This document shows, in pieces, positions 1 through 8,440 of a stretch of DNA of 34,896 nt (the first letter of the stretch is position 1; every line of letters starts with the position of its first letter). A program made the translations under genes and the position numbers. The notes beneath the pieces were generated by a model. That model had not been told where the DNA came from, ran no database searches, and saw only the letters and a program-made list of their open reading frames with translations. Origin of the DNA: JAMOAW01 sp039908535 (GTDB lineage Bacteria; Pseudomonadota; Magnetococcia; Magnetococcales; JADFZT01); contig JAMOAW010000034.1 of the NCBI GenBank assembly GCA_039908535.1, forward strand, positions 1 through 34,896. Direction: 5' to 3'.

Positions 1-150
1 CGCCTCCAACTGTTTTCTCCACGCGTTGATCATCGTCGGATGCACTTCATAACGGGCTGCCAATTGCGCAGTCGTTTCTTCTCCTTTAATGGCCGCAAGT
101 GCTACCTTGGCCTTAAAAATACTTGTATGCTGTTTGCGTATATTGCTCAT
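1..150 (-). CDS. IS3-family transposase OrfA, N-terminal part (cut by window start)
   Basis: The 50 visible codons begin MSNIRKQHTSIFKAKVALAA and continue through a helix-turn-helix segment (TTAQLAARYEVHPTMINAWR) ending at KQLEA. This is the pattern of the small OrfA protein of IS3-family elements, which binds the element ends and is normally joined to the OrfB DDE catalytic part by -1 frameshifting. The ATG at 148-150 is preceded by an AGGAG Shine-Dalgarno seven bases away. The rest of OrfA and all of OrfB lie outside the window, so it cannot be judged whether the element is intact. Confidence 0.85.
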   Translation of the reverse strand, partial: MSNIRKQHTSIFKAKVALAAIKGEETTAQLAARYEVHPTMINAWRKQLEA

Positions 151-187
151 ATCCACTCCTCTAAGTTTGAGATGGTTCAGAGCTTAA

Positions 188-212
188 CACATTGTCTGAA
201 AATTGGGGTCCA
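188..212 (-). repeat. Terminal inverted repeat of the IS3-like element
   Basis: The minus strand from 212 begins TGGACCCCAATTTTCAGACA, which resembles known IS3-family ends (TG at the tip followed by a C-run and an ATTTT core). The exact inner limit is uncertain because the right-hand repeat is not available for comparison. Confidence 0.6.
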
Positions 213-246
213 TTATACCCCCTCGGCGCAACACCACCCCATTCTT

Positions 247-2598
247 CTATTCCGCCGCCACCCTAAACAGTTGTGCCAGATCAAACTGCCCCTTAAACAC
301 TTTGGCCACCCCATCTTGAATCAAGGTGCGCATCCCCTCTTTGATGGCAAAATCTTTAATCTCTTTTGCCGAGGCGCGACTGGCGATTAGGCGTTTCATG
401 GCATCGGAAGAGACTAAAAGTTCATGAATACCGGTACGGCCTTTATATCCGGTCTTACCACACTTACCACACCCATTGGCTGAAAAAAGGGTAGCTTGAT
501 CACGGGTAATGTTTAATTCTGGAAAAAACTCCTCTCCATACAGGCTCACCAAACGATTCCACTCCTCATCATTGGGTTTATAACGCTGCTTGCAGGCACC
601 ACACAATGTACGCACCAAACGTTGCGCCAAAACACCTAATAAGGCATCGGCAAAATTTAAAGGATCTAGACCAAGATCTAACAAACGGGTAATGGTCTCA
701 GGAGCAGAGTTGGTATGCAACGTCGAAAAAACCAAATGTCCAGTCAACGAGGCCTCAATACCGCTGTGAGCCGTCTCCTGATCACGCATCTCCCCAATCA
801 GAATCACATCCGGGTCGGCACGCAAAAAGGCCCGCAAGGCTGCCGCAAAAGTCAAACCAATTTTGTGGTCCATCTGCACCTGCTGTAATCCGGGCTGGGT
901 GATCTCGACTGGGTCCTCAGCGGTCCAAATTTTGCGATCTGGGGTATTGATCTCCCCCAAGACCGCATGTAACGTGGTGGTCTTCCCCGATCCGGTTGGG
1001 CCTACCACCAAAAATATCCCATAGGGAATACCTATACAACGCTTGGTTCCTACATAATTTCTCTCCGATAAATTTAACATATCAAAAGGCAAAGCACCCC
1101 CAGCCGCCAGCACACGCATCACCGCCCCCTCCCCATGCACCGTGGGCAAGGTGGCAACACGCAACTCCAACGGTTTGCCTTGTACCTTGACTACAATCTT
1201 GCCATCCTGAGGACGACGACGCTCAGCAATATCCATGCGAGCCATAATCTTAATCCGCGACATCACCGCTTTAATATGGGTCGCAGGAATCTCCAAAGCA
1301 ACTCGACATAAACCATCAATGCGCAGACGTACCTTGGCAGGAAAACGACCCTTACTGGGTTCAATATGAATATCAGAGGCCCCAGCCCGCTGGGCATCAA
1401 TGATCAGTCGATTGACCAACTGAATCACCGTCGATTCATTTTCATTGACCTCCGAGGTCTCCAGCCCGTCGTCACTCTTCTCCCCGCCCTCCTCCACATC
1501 CTCCTCTTCCATTTTGCCAGCAATACCATGCAGAAAAGAAGAGACCGCACCCCCCCCTAAATATTGAAGAATATCCTCTTCGAAACCAATGTGAAAAATA
1601 TATTTGGACGCCGGTAAGGCCCGCTGAATCTCCATCTGCCGGTTCATATCACTGGGATCGTCAATTAATATGACCATCTCTTCATTGATATTCCCAGCCA
1701 AGGGAACCCAACGTTGGCGACGTAAATAAGAAATATTTAATTTTTTTAAAAGATTTTTTGGCAAAACAATATTTGGATCATAACGCTTGAAAGGCATTTG
1801 ATAATAACTCTCCAAAGAAGCAGCGATCATCTCTGGAGGAATTTTTAACTCGGAAACCAACAGAAAGGTCATGGTAACCCCTTCCTTTTTGGACTGTTTT
1901 GTAAATGCTTCCAACTTTTCTTGCGTCAATCGCCCCTTGCGAATCAAATATTCATAAGGACCGCTGGTACCTTGAAACTCCTCATAAAATTTTCCCCCCA
2001 GCAAACGGGCCAAGAGTTGCGCGCGATTGAGATCCTCATCAGAAAACTCACCGCCGCCCAATTTATTGATCACCTGCATCACCCCCAGCATCGGCGGACC
2101 CACCTTGATGGGAACCGCCATCATCGCCTTGCTGGTAAACCCAGAACGCATATCATAACTTTTATCAAATTTAAGCTGTTTATGAATATGCGCCAATGAA
2201 TCATGCACATCCGGAATGCACAATGGCTTTTGACTCAAGGCCACATAACCTGCCACCGAGGCGGGACTTAACGGCAATTTGATTTCATAAAGCTCCTGGC
2301 CACTCTTATATTTAGCAATGATCTCCTGGCCATTCCTGGCATTTTGATAAACCGTCAACCGCTCGGCCTGAAGAAATTTAAGCATACTGTCTTCAATGTC
2401 TGGAAGCAGTTCGGTAAAGGCAATAGCCTCTTTAATTTTACTTCTTATTTTTTCAAATATACGTTTATCTTCCCCTCTGAGGGCCTCCACCATGGCCTCA
2501 AATTCAGGTGGCAAAACATCCACATACTCCTCTTTTTTGGGTGGCTCTGGTTTGGCAACCTGATCTTCATCTGTCTCGGTATCAATCGCATTTTTCAT
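247..2598 (-). CDS. pilB: GspE/PilB-family ATPase with N-terminal GAF domain (type IV pilus assembly)
   Basis: Cytoplasmic hexameric ATPase that would power pilus extension or type II secretion. The ATP-binding P-loop GPTGSGKT lies near residue 533, the Walker B region (DVILIGEMRD) near 597, and the His box (STLHTNSA) near 625. A zinc-type pair of CxxC motifs (CGAC, later CGKCGKTGYKGRTGIHE) follows. Residues about 60-200 look like a GAF domain, an unusual addition; a MshEN/T2SSE_N-like region follows at about 220-350. An acidic linker (EEEDVEEGGEKSDD) precedes the catalytic core. I chose ATG 2598 (783 aa); an in-frame TTG at 2610 is possible. It overlaps the acpS end by 17 bases, so it is the last gene of a pdxJ-acpS-pilB unit. 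GspE is the alternative, but minor pilin genes elsewhere in the window favour a pilus role. Confidence 0.85.
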   Translation of the reverse strand: MKNAIDTETDEDQVAKPEPPKKEEYVDVLPPEFEAMVEALRGEDKRIFEKIRSKIKEAIAFTELLPDIEDSMLKFLQAERLTVYQNARNGQEIIAKYKSGQELYEIKLPLSPASVAGYVALSQKPLCIPDVHDSLAHIHKQLKFDKSYDMRSGFTSKAMMAVPIKVGPPMLGVMQVINKLGGGEFSDEDLNRAQLLARLLGGKFYEEFQGTSGPYEYLIRKGRLTQEKLEAFTKQSKKEGVTMTFLLVSELKIPPEMIAASLESYYQMPFKRYDPNIVLPKNLLKKLNISYLRRQRWVPLAGNINEEMVILIDDPSDMNRQMEIQRALPASKYIFHIGFEEDILQYLGGGAVSSFLHGIAGKMEEEDVEEGGEKSDDGLETSEVNENESTVIQLVNRLIIDAQRAGASDIHIEPSKGRFPAKVRLRIDGLCRVALEIPATHIKAVMSRIKIMARMDIAERRRPQDGKIVVKVQGKPLELRVATLPTVHGEGAVMRVLAAGGALPFDMLNLSERNYVGTKRCIGIPYGIFLVVGPTGSGKTTTLHAVLGEINTPDRKIWTAEDPVEITQPGLQQVQMDHKIGLTFAAALRAFLRADPDVILIGEMRDQETAHSGIEASLTGHLVFSTLHTNSAPETITRLLDLGLDPLNFADALLGVLAQRLVRTLCGACKQRYKPNDEEWNRLVSLYGEEFFPELNITRDQATLFSANGCGKCGKTGYKGRTGIHELLVSSDAMKRLIASRASAKEIKDFAIKEGMRTLIQDGVAKVFKGQFDLAQLFRVAAE

Positions 2599-3004
2599 TA
2601 TTATCCCCAATTCCTTTTTTCACATATAATTTTTCCAAAATAACAAAGGCCAAAGCAAAACCATGTTCATCGCTTAAACTTAAATGAATCAGAAGATCCC
2701 CCTGCAATTGCAAAACCCGCCCCGCCTCCCCTGTAACCGCCAAAAAAGGACGTCCAAAAGAGTCATTGGTGACGGCGATATCCGAAAACCAAATACCTAA
2801 GCGCATCCCGGTACCCATGGCCTTCACCAAGGCCTCCTTGGCTGCCCAACGTTTGGCAAAACAGTTGGCCTGATCCCGACGCGATTGACAATAGACGATC
2901 TCGTCTTGGGTAAAAACCCGACGCAAAAACCTCTCGCCGTAGCGTGCCAAAATTTTTTCCATCCGCGCCACGCTCGTCAAATCTGTCCCAATACCAACGA
3001 TCAT
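2582..3004 (-). CDS. acpS: Holo-[acyl-carrier-protein] synthase
   Basis: Transfers the 4'-phosphopantetheine group from CoA to the serine of acyl carrier protein, activating it for fatty acid synthesis. The 140-residue length fits the AcpS family. The N-terminal IVGIGTDLTSVARM carries the metal-binding Asp, and the WAAKEALVKAMGTG motif holds the second metal-binding Glu and the CoA-site Lys. The start codon overlaps the pdxJ stop as ATGA, so translation is coupled, and its end overlaps pilB. The pdxJ-acpS pair is a widely conserved arrangement. The last 15 residues or so are poorly conserved and overlap the pilB start. Confidence 0.95.
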   Translation of the reverse strand: MIVGIGTDLTSVARMEKILARYGERFLRRVFTQDEIVYCQSRRDQANCFAKRWAAKEALVKAMGTGMRLGIWFSDIAVTNDSFGRPFLAVTGEAGRVLQLQGDLLIHLSLSDEHGFALAFVILEKLYVKKGIGDNNEKCD

Positions 3005-3738
3005 ACCCGATCACGCACTTCGGCTTCATAAATCAAACGTTTCATCTCCCGCACCGCCTCTTCCATCCCCCGTTGCAATGCCCGTGCGACAATGGCATGA
3101 CCAATATTTAATTCGTTCAGCCCACCAATCGCGGCAATTTCCTGGACATTATAATAGTGTAATCCATGTCCGGCATTGACAATCAACCCTTGATTTTGGG
3201 CTTGGGCAACAGCAGATAAAATTTTTCCCAACTCTCGATCCCGTTCACCTTGGGTTTTGGCTTCGGCATAGGCCCCGGTATGCAACTCCACCACAGGAGC
3301 CCCAACCGCTACGGCAGCGGCCACCTGTTCTGGGTGCGGATCGATAAAAAGAGAGACCATAATTCCTGCCGCAGAGAGACGAGCCACCATTTCTGTTAAA
3401 TGTTCCCGATTGCCAACCACATCCAACCCCCCTTCGGTGGTTAACTCGGCGCGCCGCTCGGGAACCAAACAACAATCGGTTGGTCGCCATTTTTCGGCAA
3501 AAGTGACCATCTGTGCCGTGGCAGCCATCTCTAAGTTGACCTTGGATTGCACCGTTTGCAAAAGAAGTTCAACATCCCTCTCTTGAATATGACGGCGATC
3601 CTCACGAAGATGAACCGTAATGCCATCTGCTCCCCCCCGTTCGGCCTCAGCAGCCAAAATAACGGGATCGGGATAACGACAACCACGGGCCTGACGCAAC
3701 GTGGCGACATGATCCACATTTACACCGAGTTTAATCAT
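3001..3738 (-). CDS. pdxJ: Pyridoxine 5'-phosphate synthase
   Basis: Condenses 3-amino-2-oxopropyl phosphate with 1-deoxyxylulose 5-phosphate to make pyridoxine 5'-phosphate in the DXP-dependent vitamin B6 pathway. The 245-residue TIM-barrel protein starts with the family signature GVNVDHVATLRQARG and shows the phosphate-binding and catalytic segments DGITVHLREDRRHI, VNLEMAAT, ELHTGAYAEA and VNAGHGLHY, plus NIGHAIVARAL near the end. It overlaps acpS by four bases. The 86 bases upstream to the AsmA-like gene show no obvious terminator, so read-through from that gene is possible. Confidence 0.97.
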   Translation of the reverse strand: MIKLGVNVDHVATLRQARGCRYPDPVILAAEAERGGADGITVHLREDRRHIQERDVELLLQTVQSKVNLEMAATAQMVTFAEKWRPTDCCLVPERRAELTTEGGLDVVGNREHLTEMVARLSAAGIMVSLFIDPHPEQVAAAVAVGAPVVELHTGAYAEAKTQGERDRELGKILSAVAQAQNQGLIVNAGHGLHYYNVQEIAAIGGLNELNIGHAIVARALQRGMEEAVREMKRLIYEAEVRDRV

Positions 3739-3824
3739 TTTACATTCTCTTCTTTAATAATAATACCAGTTAACGTTGCGAGAAATTGGGCATCACCATG
3801 AAACATTTTATACAGTTACACGAT

Positions 3825-6800
3825 TCATTCTTTAGAGTTTTCTAAAATGGTCTTTGGAAAAGTCAAAATATCCATCAAAACCCCTGGCACCAAACTTCCC
3901 AGTGGATTAAACCGCACCTGAGGCCTTTTTAACGGGCCATCCACATCAAATTGGGTCTCCACCAAGGCTTCTCGTTGACCGACCAACAACGGTCCCAACA
4001 GCGGAACCTGAATAATCGCCTTGTCTAAAGTTTGAAACGGACGCACGCCCACGGCCAAATTCAGATGATTTTTGGGAAAATCCACTGTACCAGAGAAAAT
4101 AATTTTCATGGAAGGGCCAATCATTTCCATTTTATCGCCCTGCCAAATACTCTCATTTAAGGAAAAATGGCCATTTAACGTCTGAAATGGAGTCGAATTT
4201 TCGCTTATGACCGCTTTCTCTTCAGAGTGAATGCCATCATTGATTGTTATATTATTTGGATTAGAAGATTGAAAGGCCCCATTTTGAATCAACAAAGCCC
4301 CTTTTCCAGTAAGATGATTTTTTAATTTCTCCCCTGGCGGCACCTCCCCAGCCAATTCCAAATTTAAAGAGCCTTGACCATTTTTTAAATCAGGAAACCA
4401 ATCCAACGTTTTTAAAGTATCACCCAAATTTTGAAAACCAATGTTCACACTCCCTTGATAGCTTCCCAATTGCGGCTGTTTGGGCCAATTCAGTTTTCCG
4501 CCGAGCTGAACGTTGCCTTCTCCAAAACCAATATTTAAATCATTGACAATCCATTCCCGATTTTTAAACACCATATCTGTTTTTAAATCATGCCCTTCCA
4601 ACCCCTCTTTTATCCACACATGCTGGGCGTTGACAAGAAGATCCAAATGGGGCCACCCCCCCCCTTGGCTCGGTTGCAATGGATCCCCGCTCCCCTCGGT
4701 TATTGGAATTAAATTAAGCCGATTAAAATCGCCGCGCACAATCCAAATCTCCTGCCCTACGCGCGTCGATGGTAATGGATGATGACGCAATTCTAAACGA
4801 CCTTCGCTTGAACCAAAACGTATTTTATTTATCTGCAAATAGCCTGCTAAACGGTCTGGATCCATCTCCCCCTGCCCGACAAAGGCAAGATTACCCAAGT
4901 TCGCCTGCAAACCTTGAATAGAAATCCCCCGAATGGCCTCATGCCGCCATTGCGCTTCCAATTGACCCGGTTCTCCCTCCTCTTTACGCCATCCCCAACG
5001 CCCAGATATATCCAAAGGGGTGGCATCCATAAATAATTTACCGGAAAAAACAGTTCCTTTATGGTGTTTTGGAGCCAAACCTATCTCCAGTTTTACCGGA
5101 GCCATTCCAACTATTTTCCCCTCCTCTCCCAAAATTTCTTGGCCCAACCATTGCGCCAGTCGCTCCTGACTCAATGTACTTGCCAAAGAGAGATCAAACA
5201 GAATATTGTCTGGGTTCTGATAAGAACGTACCACCAAATTTCCCGTTAAAGGCAACTCTTGCCAATGGCCCTTATCCACCTTTAACTGAATCTGTTTGGT
5301 GTTAACTGTCAACTTGGCCTTTTGTAAAGAGAGTTTTTGATCCAAATAAGGCAGCTGCAACCAACCCTGATCATTTATCCAGGCTACCCCCTCATAGGTG
5401 GCCATGCTCGGCTGCAAGATCGGAAGATCCAATTGAAACTTTAAAACACCCTCTCCCCCCACTTTGGCGCTTTCCAACCCCACCTGCCAATCCCAATATA
5501 ATACCGGATTGGCCACCACCTTTTGCCAAAGCATCTCTAAATCGGTCTGTGGCGATTGGGCAACAATCAACAGATGGGGATCGGTAACCAAATTGGGAAT
5601 ACGCACCTGCCCTTTTATCAAGGGAGATCCCACCCATTGACCCTGATCAACTTTGATATCCATAGCCAATCGATCAAATACAACCTGGGCCATAGCCTTA
5701 CGAATCAAAGGTAAACCGGCATAATAACAAAGATCCAGATCATTCACCTTCCCCTCAATACGAAAAATGGTCTCTGGAGAGAGCTGCCCAAGAGGAGGCA
5801 TACCCGGTACTGGTTCCAAAGGAAAAGGCACCTGCATAATTGGTCCGCGAATACGAGCCGTCGCCCACGCCACCTTTCCCCGCAATAAATGGGTTTCCAA
5901 CCAAATGGAAACCTCATCAGGTAATATTGTTGGGTAATAATAGGGGGCGTTTTCCACCAACACATCGGTCGCCTTTGCGGTTAAATCCATCCAAGGCCGT
6001 TCCCCCCCCAATCCGGTTAAAAGCACAGATCCGTTGGCCTTGCCATGCGCACTTTTAAGATCAAAACGGATCACCTCCAAATTTATCCCTTGTGCGGTTT
6101 GAGTAAAAGTACCATCCGCCGTCAACAAACCAATAGGCAGTGGTTTTTTAAATTGGTCTGGCCATTGCAAAAAACCCTGTTTGACCTCGGCCTGCCAAGT
6201 AGCCGACAGCCTCTCCTCTTTGAAAGAGAACTCCAAAAACAAGGAAAAGGGGGCATAAAGACCATTTAAGGGAGAAAAATCTTTTAGATAAGGACGCCAA
6301 GGATCTAAATTAAAATGATTCATGGCCCAATACCCCTGCCACCCTGCCTCGGCATCTGCTGAACTCCTTTTGGATATCGGTTCATAAAATCTACCTGTCA
6401 GGCTCCCTTGGGCTTTCCCCGCACCATTTTGCAAAAGATACTCTCGTACACGCAACTCCCACCCCTGGTCACTCTGATTGAGTTGACCATTGGCATAAAA
6501 GATATCCACCGGCATGGGTTTTTGTAAAAGCTCTGGCCATTGCAAACTCCCATGCTCCCCCTCCAGTCGCCAATCCACGTGAATATGGGCTCCTGGAGCT
6601 TCTGAGAGGGTCGCATTTAAAATCATATTGCCCTCATACGGGTGGTTTAACGCCATACTTGGAAAAAACAATTGCAACACTTGTGGATTAAATTTATTAG
6701 CATAAACATCTAATTGCCACGCACCCATTCGTTCATATTGCCCGGTCATATGAACGGGAAATCGCCTTTCAGAAGTGATTTGCAATTCGCCATCGGCCAA

Positions 6801-7487
6801 AAACCGAAATTCTCCTGTTAAAGCACGAAAGCCTAAAAAATCAATATCGGTCACGCGCATCGTTTCCTGGTCAAACGCCAAATCCAGGCGCGACTTCTGA
6901 ATGGAAATATGAAAAAATGGCGGAAAAAAGCCAAGACCGAACGATGGATTATCTCCATCACTCTGGAGGGTATTCAAGGAGAATCCCCCCAATAACAACG
7001 CCCCCTCTTTTGTGCGCACCAACTGACCCTGCACCCCTGCAAACTCCAATCCAAAAACAGATCTATTCTCCTGAGCCAACCAATCCAGGGGAAAAAAGGT
7101 GAGGGAGAGCTCCTGCACCTGGGCCACAGGTTGGCCACCGTTGGGCATCTGTAGAGAAAGCCCCTTCCCGGTCACCACCAAGGAGATGCCCCGCTCTTGG
7201 CGTTGGACTAGAGAAAAATCCGCTGCTAACGTCAAACCATCCAAATGGACATCCAGGCCACTTTTCATAGCAAGATGACGCGCCACCCATGGAGAAAAGG
7301 AATGAATATCCGTTGGAAAATAAAAAAACCAAGCAATGATAGCCATCACAACCAGCCCCCCCCCCATCAACCCCACTCCCAACACCCGCAATACCATCCA
7401 AAAAAATCCAATACCCCACCAAATTGCCTTTTTCAATTGCGGCAATGGACGCCCCCTCCCCTCTGATGCGATATTTTTTTCGATCAT
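3825..7487 (-). CDS. AsmA/YhdP-like envelope protein (large membrane-anchored)
   Basis: A very large protein (about 1220 aa) with one membrane segment near residues 20-50 (WWGIGFFWMVLRVLGVGLMG onward) followed by a long periplasmic part rich in alternating beta-strand patterns, e.g. LNLAVGVRPFQTLDKAIIQVPLLG near the C-terminus. This matches the AsmA-like/YhdP (DUF3971) group, whose members are thought to bridge the periplasm and help move phospholipids to the outer membrane. The ending (GPLKRPQVRFNPLGSLVPGVL) is characteristic of YhdP-type proteins. The ATG at 7487 is preferred because it places the membrane segment close to the N-terminus; the frame stays open to 7646 and an ATG at 7553 is also possible. 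No strong ribosome site is seen for any start. Confidence 0.75.
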   Translation of the reverse strand: MIEKNIASEGRGRPLPQLKKAIWWGIGFFWMVLRVLGVGLMGGGLVVMAIIAWFFYFPTDIHSFSPWVARHLAMKSGLDVHLDGLTLAADFSLVQRQERGISLVVTGKGLSLQMPNGGQPVAQVQELSLTFFPLDWLAQENRSVFGLEFAGVQGQLVRTKEGALLLGGFSLNTLQSDGDNPSFGLGFFPPFFHISIQKSRLDLAFDQETMRVTDIDFLGFRALTGEFRFLADGELQITSERRFPVHMTGQYERMGAWQLDVYANKFNPQVLQLFFPSMALNHPYEGNMILNATLSEAPGAHIHVDWRLEGEHGSLQWPELLQKPMPVDIFYANGQLNQSDQGWELRVREYLLQNGAGKAQGSLTGRFYEPISKRSSADAEAGWQGYWAMNHFNLDPWRPYLKDFSPLNGLYAPFSLFLEFSFKEERLSATWQAEVKQGFLQWPDQFKKPLPIGLLTADGTFTQTAQGINLEVIRFDLKSAHGKANGSVLLTGLGGERPWMDLTAKATDVLVENAPYYYPTILPDEVSIWLETHLLRGKVAWATARIRGPIMQVPFPLEPVPGMPPLGQLSPETIFRIEGKVNDLDLCYYAGLPLIRKAMAQVVFDRLAMDIKVDQGQWVGSPLIKGQVRIPNLVTDPHLLIVAQSPQTDLEMLWQKVVANPVLYWDWQVGLESAKVGGEGVLKFQLDLPILQPSMATYEGVAWINDQGWLQLPYLDQKLSLQKAKLTVNTKQIQLKVDKGHWQELPLTGNLVVRSYQNPDNILFDLSLASTLSQERLAQWLGQEILGEEGKIVGMAPVKLEIGLAPKHHKGTVFSGKLFMDATPLDISGRWGWRKEEGEPGQLEAQWRHEAIRGISIQGLQANLGNLAFVGQGEMDPDRLAGYLQINKIRFGSSEGRLELRHHPLPSTRVGQEIWIVRGDFNRLNLIPITEGSGDPLQPSQGGGWPHLDLLVNAQHVWIKEGLEGHDLKTDMVFKNREWIVNDLNIGFGEGNVQLGGKLNWPKQPQLGSYQGSVNIGFQNLGDTLKTLDWFPDLKNGQGSLNLELAGEVPPGEKLKNHLTGKGALLIQNGAFQSSNPNNITINDGIHSEEKAVISENSTPFQTLNGHFSLNESIWQGDKMEMIGPSMKIIFSGTVDFPKNHLNLAVGVRPFQTLDKAIIQVPLLGPLLVGQREALVETQFDVDGPLKRPQVRFNPLGSLVPGVLMDILTFPKTILENSKE

Positions 7488-7800
7488 GGCCTTTGGTATA
7501 TGAAACAGATGAATAAATAATTTATTATAGAGCAAATAGCGATTAAAGGACATGGGAGCCCATGCGTTTTCAAACAATAAATCCCCTCTCAAACATATTA
7601 TACCGATGGGCACTCCCTTTATCCACAGCGTGTGGATTGTGAACAATCAAAACCCAAAATATTTTCCAGACACGAACGATGGTCGGTACTGTGCTCTGAC
7701 ATCTCTATATTTCCTTGATTGAATCTGACCAAAATTGTATCGTTATTTTATGAATATTATAAAAATATTAACTTTTATATTGTATTAGGAAAAATATGCC
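7488..7800. promoter_or_regulatory. Divergent intergenic region between the AsmA-like gene and ybgC
   Basis: About 313 bases separate the two divergent starts, and the region must hold promoters for both. The part from 7700 to 7795 is very A/T rich. A plausible ybgC promoter is TTGATT (7718-7723) 17 bases ahead of TATCGT. A palindrome resembling a pair of DnaA boxes lies at 7619-7639. No RNA gene or further coding sequence is evident. If the AsmA-like gene starts at 7646 instead, half of this region is coding. Confidence 0.4.
7619..7639. promoter_or_regulatory. Inverted pair of DnaA-box-like 9-mers
   Basis: TTATCCACA (7619-7627) exactly matches the consensus DnaA box. After GCG comes TGTGGATTG (7631-7639), a near-match in reverse orientation. 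The central ATCCACA/TGTGGAT arms form a perfect 7-bp inverted repeat. It could be a DnaA-controlled operator or simply a palindromic regulator site for the divergent promoters. Confidence 0.4.
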
Positions 7801-8214
7801 ATGCCATCTTCTTCCCCTTTTATTTGGCCCGTGCGCGTCTATTATGAAGATACCGACGCCGCTGGTGTTGTTTATTATGCAAATTATCTAAAATATTTAG
7901 AGCGGGCGCGCACCGAATGGCTGCGAGGGTTTGGGATAGAGCAAGAGGCTCTATTTCAAGCCACTGGCGTGCGGTTTGCCATTGCCAAAGTGGAAATCGT
8001 CTATGCAATGCCAGCCCGTTTGGACGATCTATTGGAGGTAACGGTTATGTTAACCCATTTGGGCGGTGCGAGTTTAATTTTAGAACAGATGGTTCGCCTT
8101 CAAAACAACCAAAAAAATTTAGTGCGGGCAATGGTCCGCATCGCGGCGATTGACCCACAATTTAAACCCACACGTCTACCAAAAAAAATCGTCACCCTTT
8201 TGGAAACGAAATAA
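7801..8214 (+). CDS. ybgC: Tol-Pal-associated acyl-CoA thioesterase YbgC
   Basis: Hot-dog-fold thioesterase of 137 residues that hydrolyses acyl-CoA and is encoded with the tol genes in most proteobacteria. The catalytic motif YYEDTDAAGVVYYANYLKYL near residues 14-34 holds the active-site Asp, and ERARTEWLR follows, as in characterised YbgC proteins. An AGGA lies ten bases before the ATG. The gene is separated from tolQ by 220 bases that contain a separate promoter, so it is probably transcribed partly independently of tolQRA. Confidence 0.95.
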   Translation: MPSSSPFIWPVRVYYEDTDAAGVVYYANYLKYLERARTEWLRGFGIEQEALFQATGVRFAIAKVEIVYAMPARLDDLLEVTVMLTHLGGASLILEQMVRLQNNQKNLVRAMVRIAAIDPQFKPTRLPKKIVTLLETK

Positions 8215-8303
8215 AAAAAAATTGGCGTTAAATCCATTCTTATGTTAAATAAATACCTTGGTATACGAGAAAGCATTTTTTTTAAAAAAAGATTCCCTCC
8301 CAC

Positions 8304-8333
8304 TTGAACCTGGATAAAAAATGTCCATATAAT
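8304..8333 (+). promoter_or_regulatory. Probable sigma70 promoter for tolQ
   Basis: TTGAAC (8304-8309) and a perfect TATAAT (8328-8333) are 18 bases apart. The -10 box lies in a short palindrome CCATAT-aatccg-ATATGG (8325-8342), which could be an operator. The tolQ start is about 105 bases downstream. Confidence 0.55.
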
Positions 8334-8440
8334 CCGATATGGTTTTTCAACCAAAGACCACACAAAAGGTAAAAGTATAAAAAACCATATAAAATATAAA
8401 ATCTTTTGAGTTAGACAACACACACAGGAATGCGTTGCAA

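Larger units (their letters stand above)
1..212 (-). mobile_element. Left end of an IS3-family insertion sequence
   Basis: OrfA is preceded by a non-coding lead that ends in TGGACCCCAATTTTCAGACA (minus strand, reading down from 212). This is a typical IS3-family terminal inverted repeat starting with TG. The outer end falls at 212, 35 bases past the last base of the pilB stop codon, so the element landed just downstream of pilB without breaking it. The bases next to the end (213-216, ttat) would be the target duplication, but the other end is not visible. Confidence 0.7.

Noticed and set aside
40..390. Plus-strand open frame opposite the IS end and the pilB C-terminus
   Set aside because: It spans an IS boundary and the antisense of two recognisable genes.
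7600..7800. Chromosomal replication origin
   Set aside because: Only two DnaA-like boxes, and no dnaA, gidA or parAB genes nearby.
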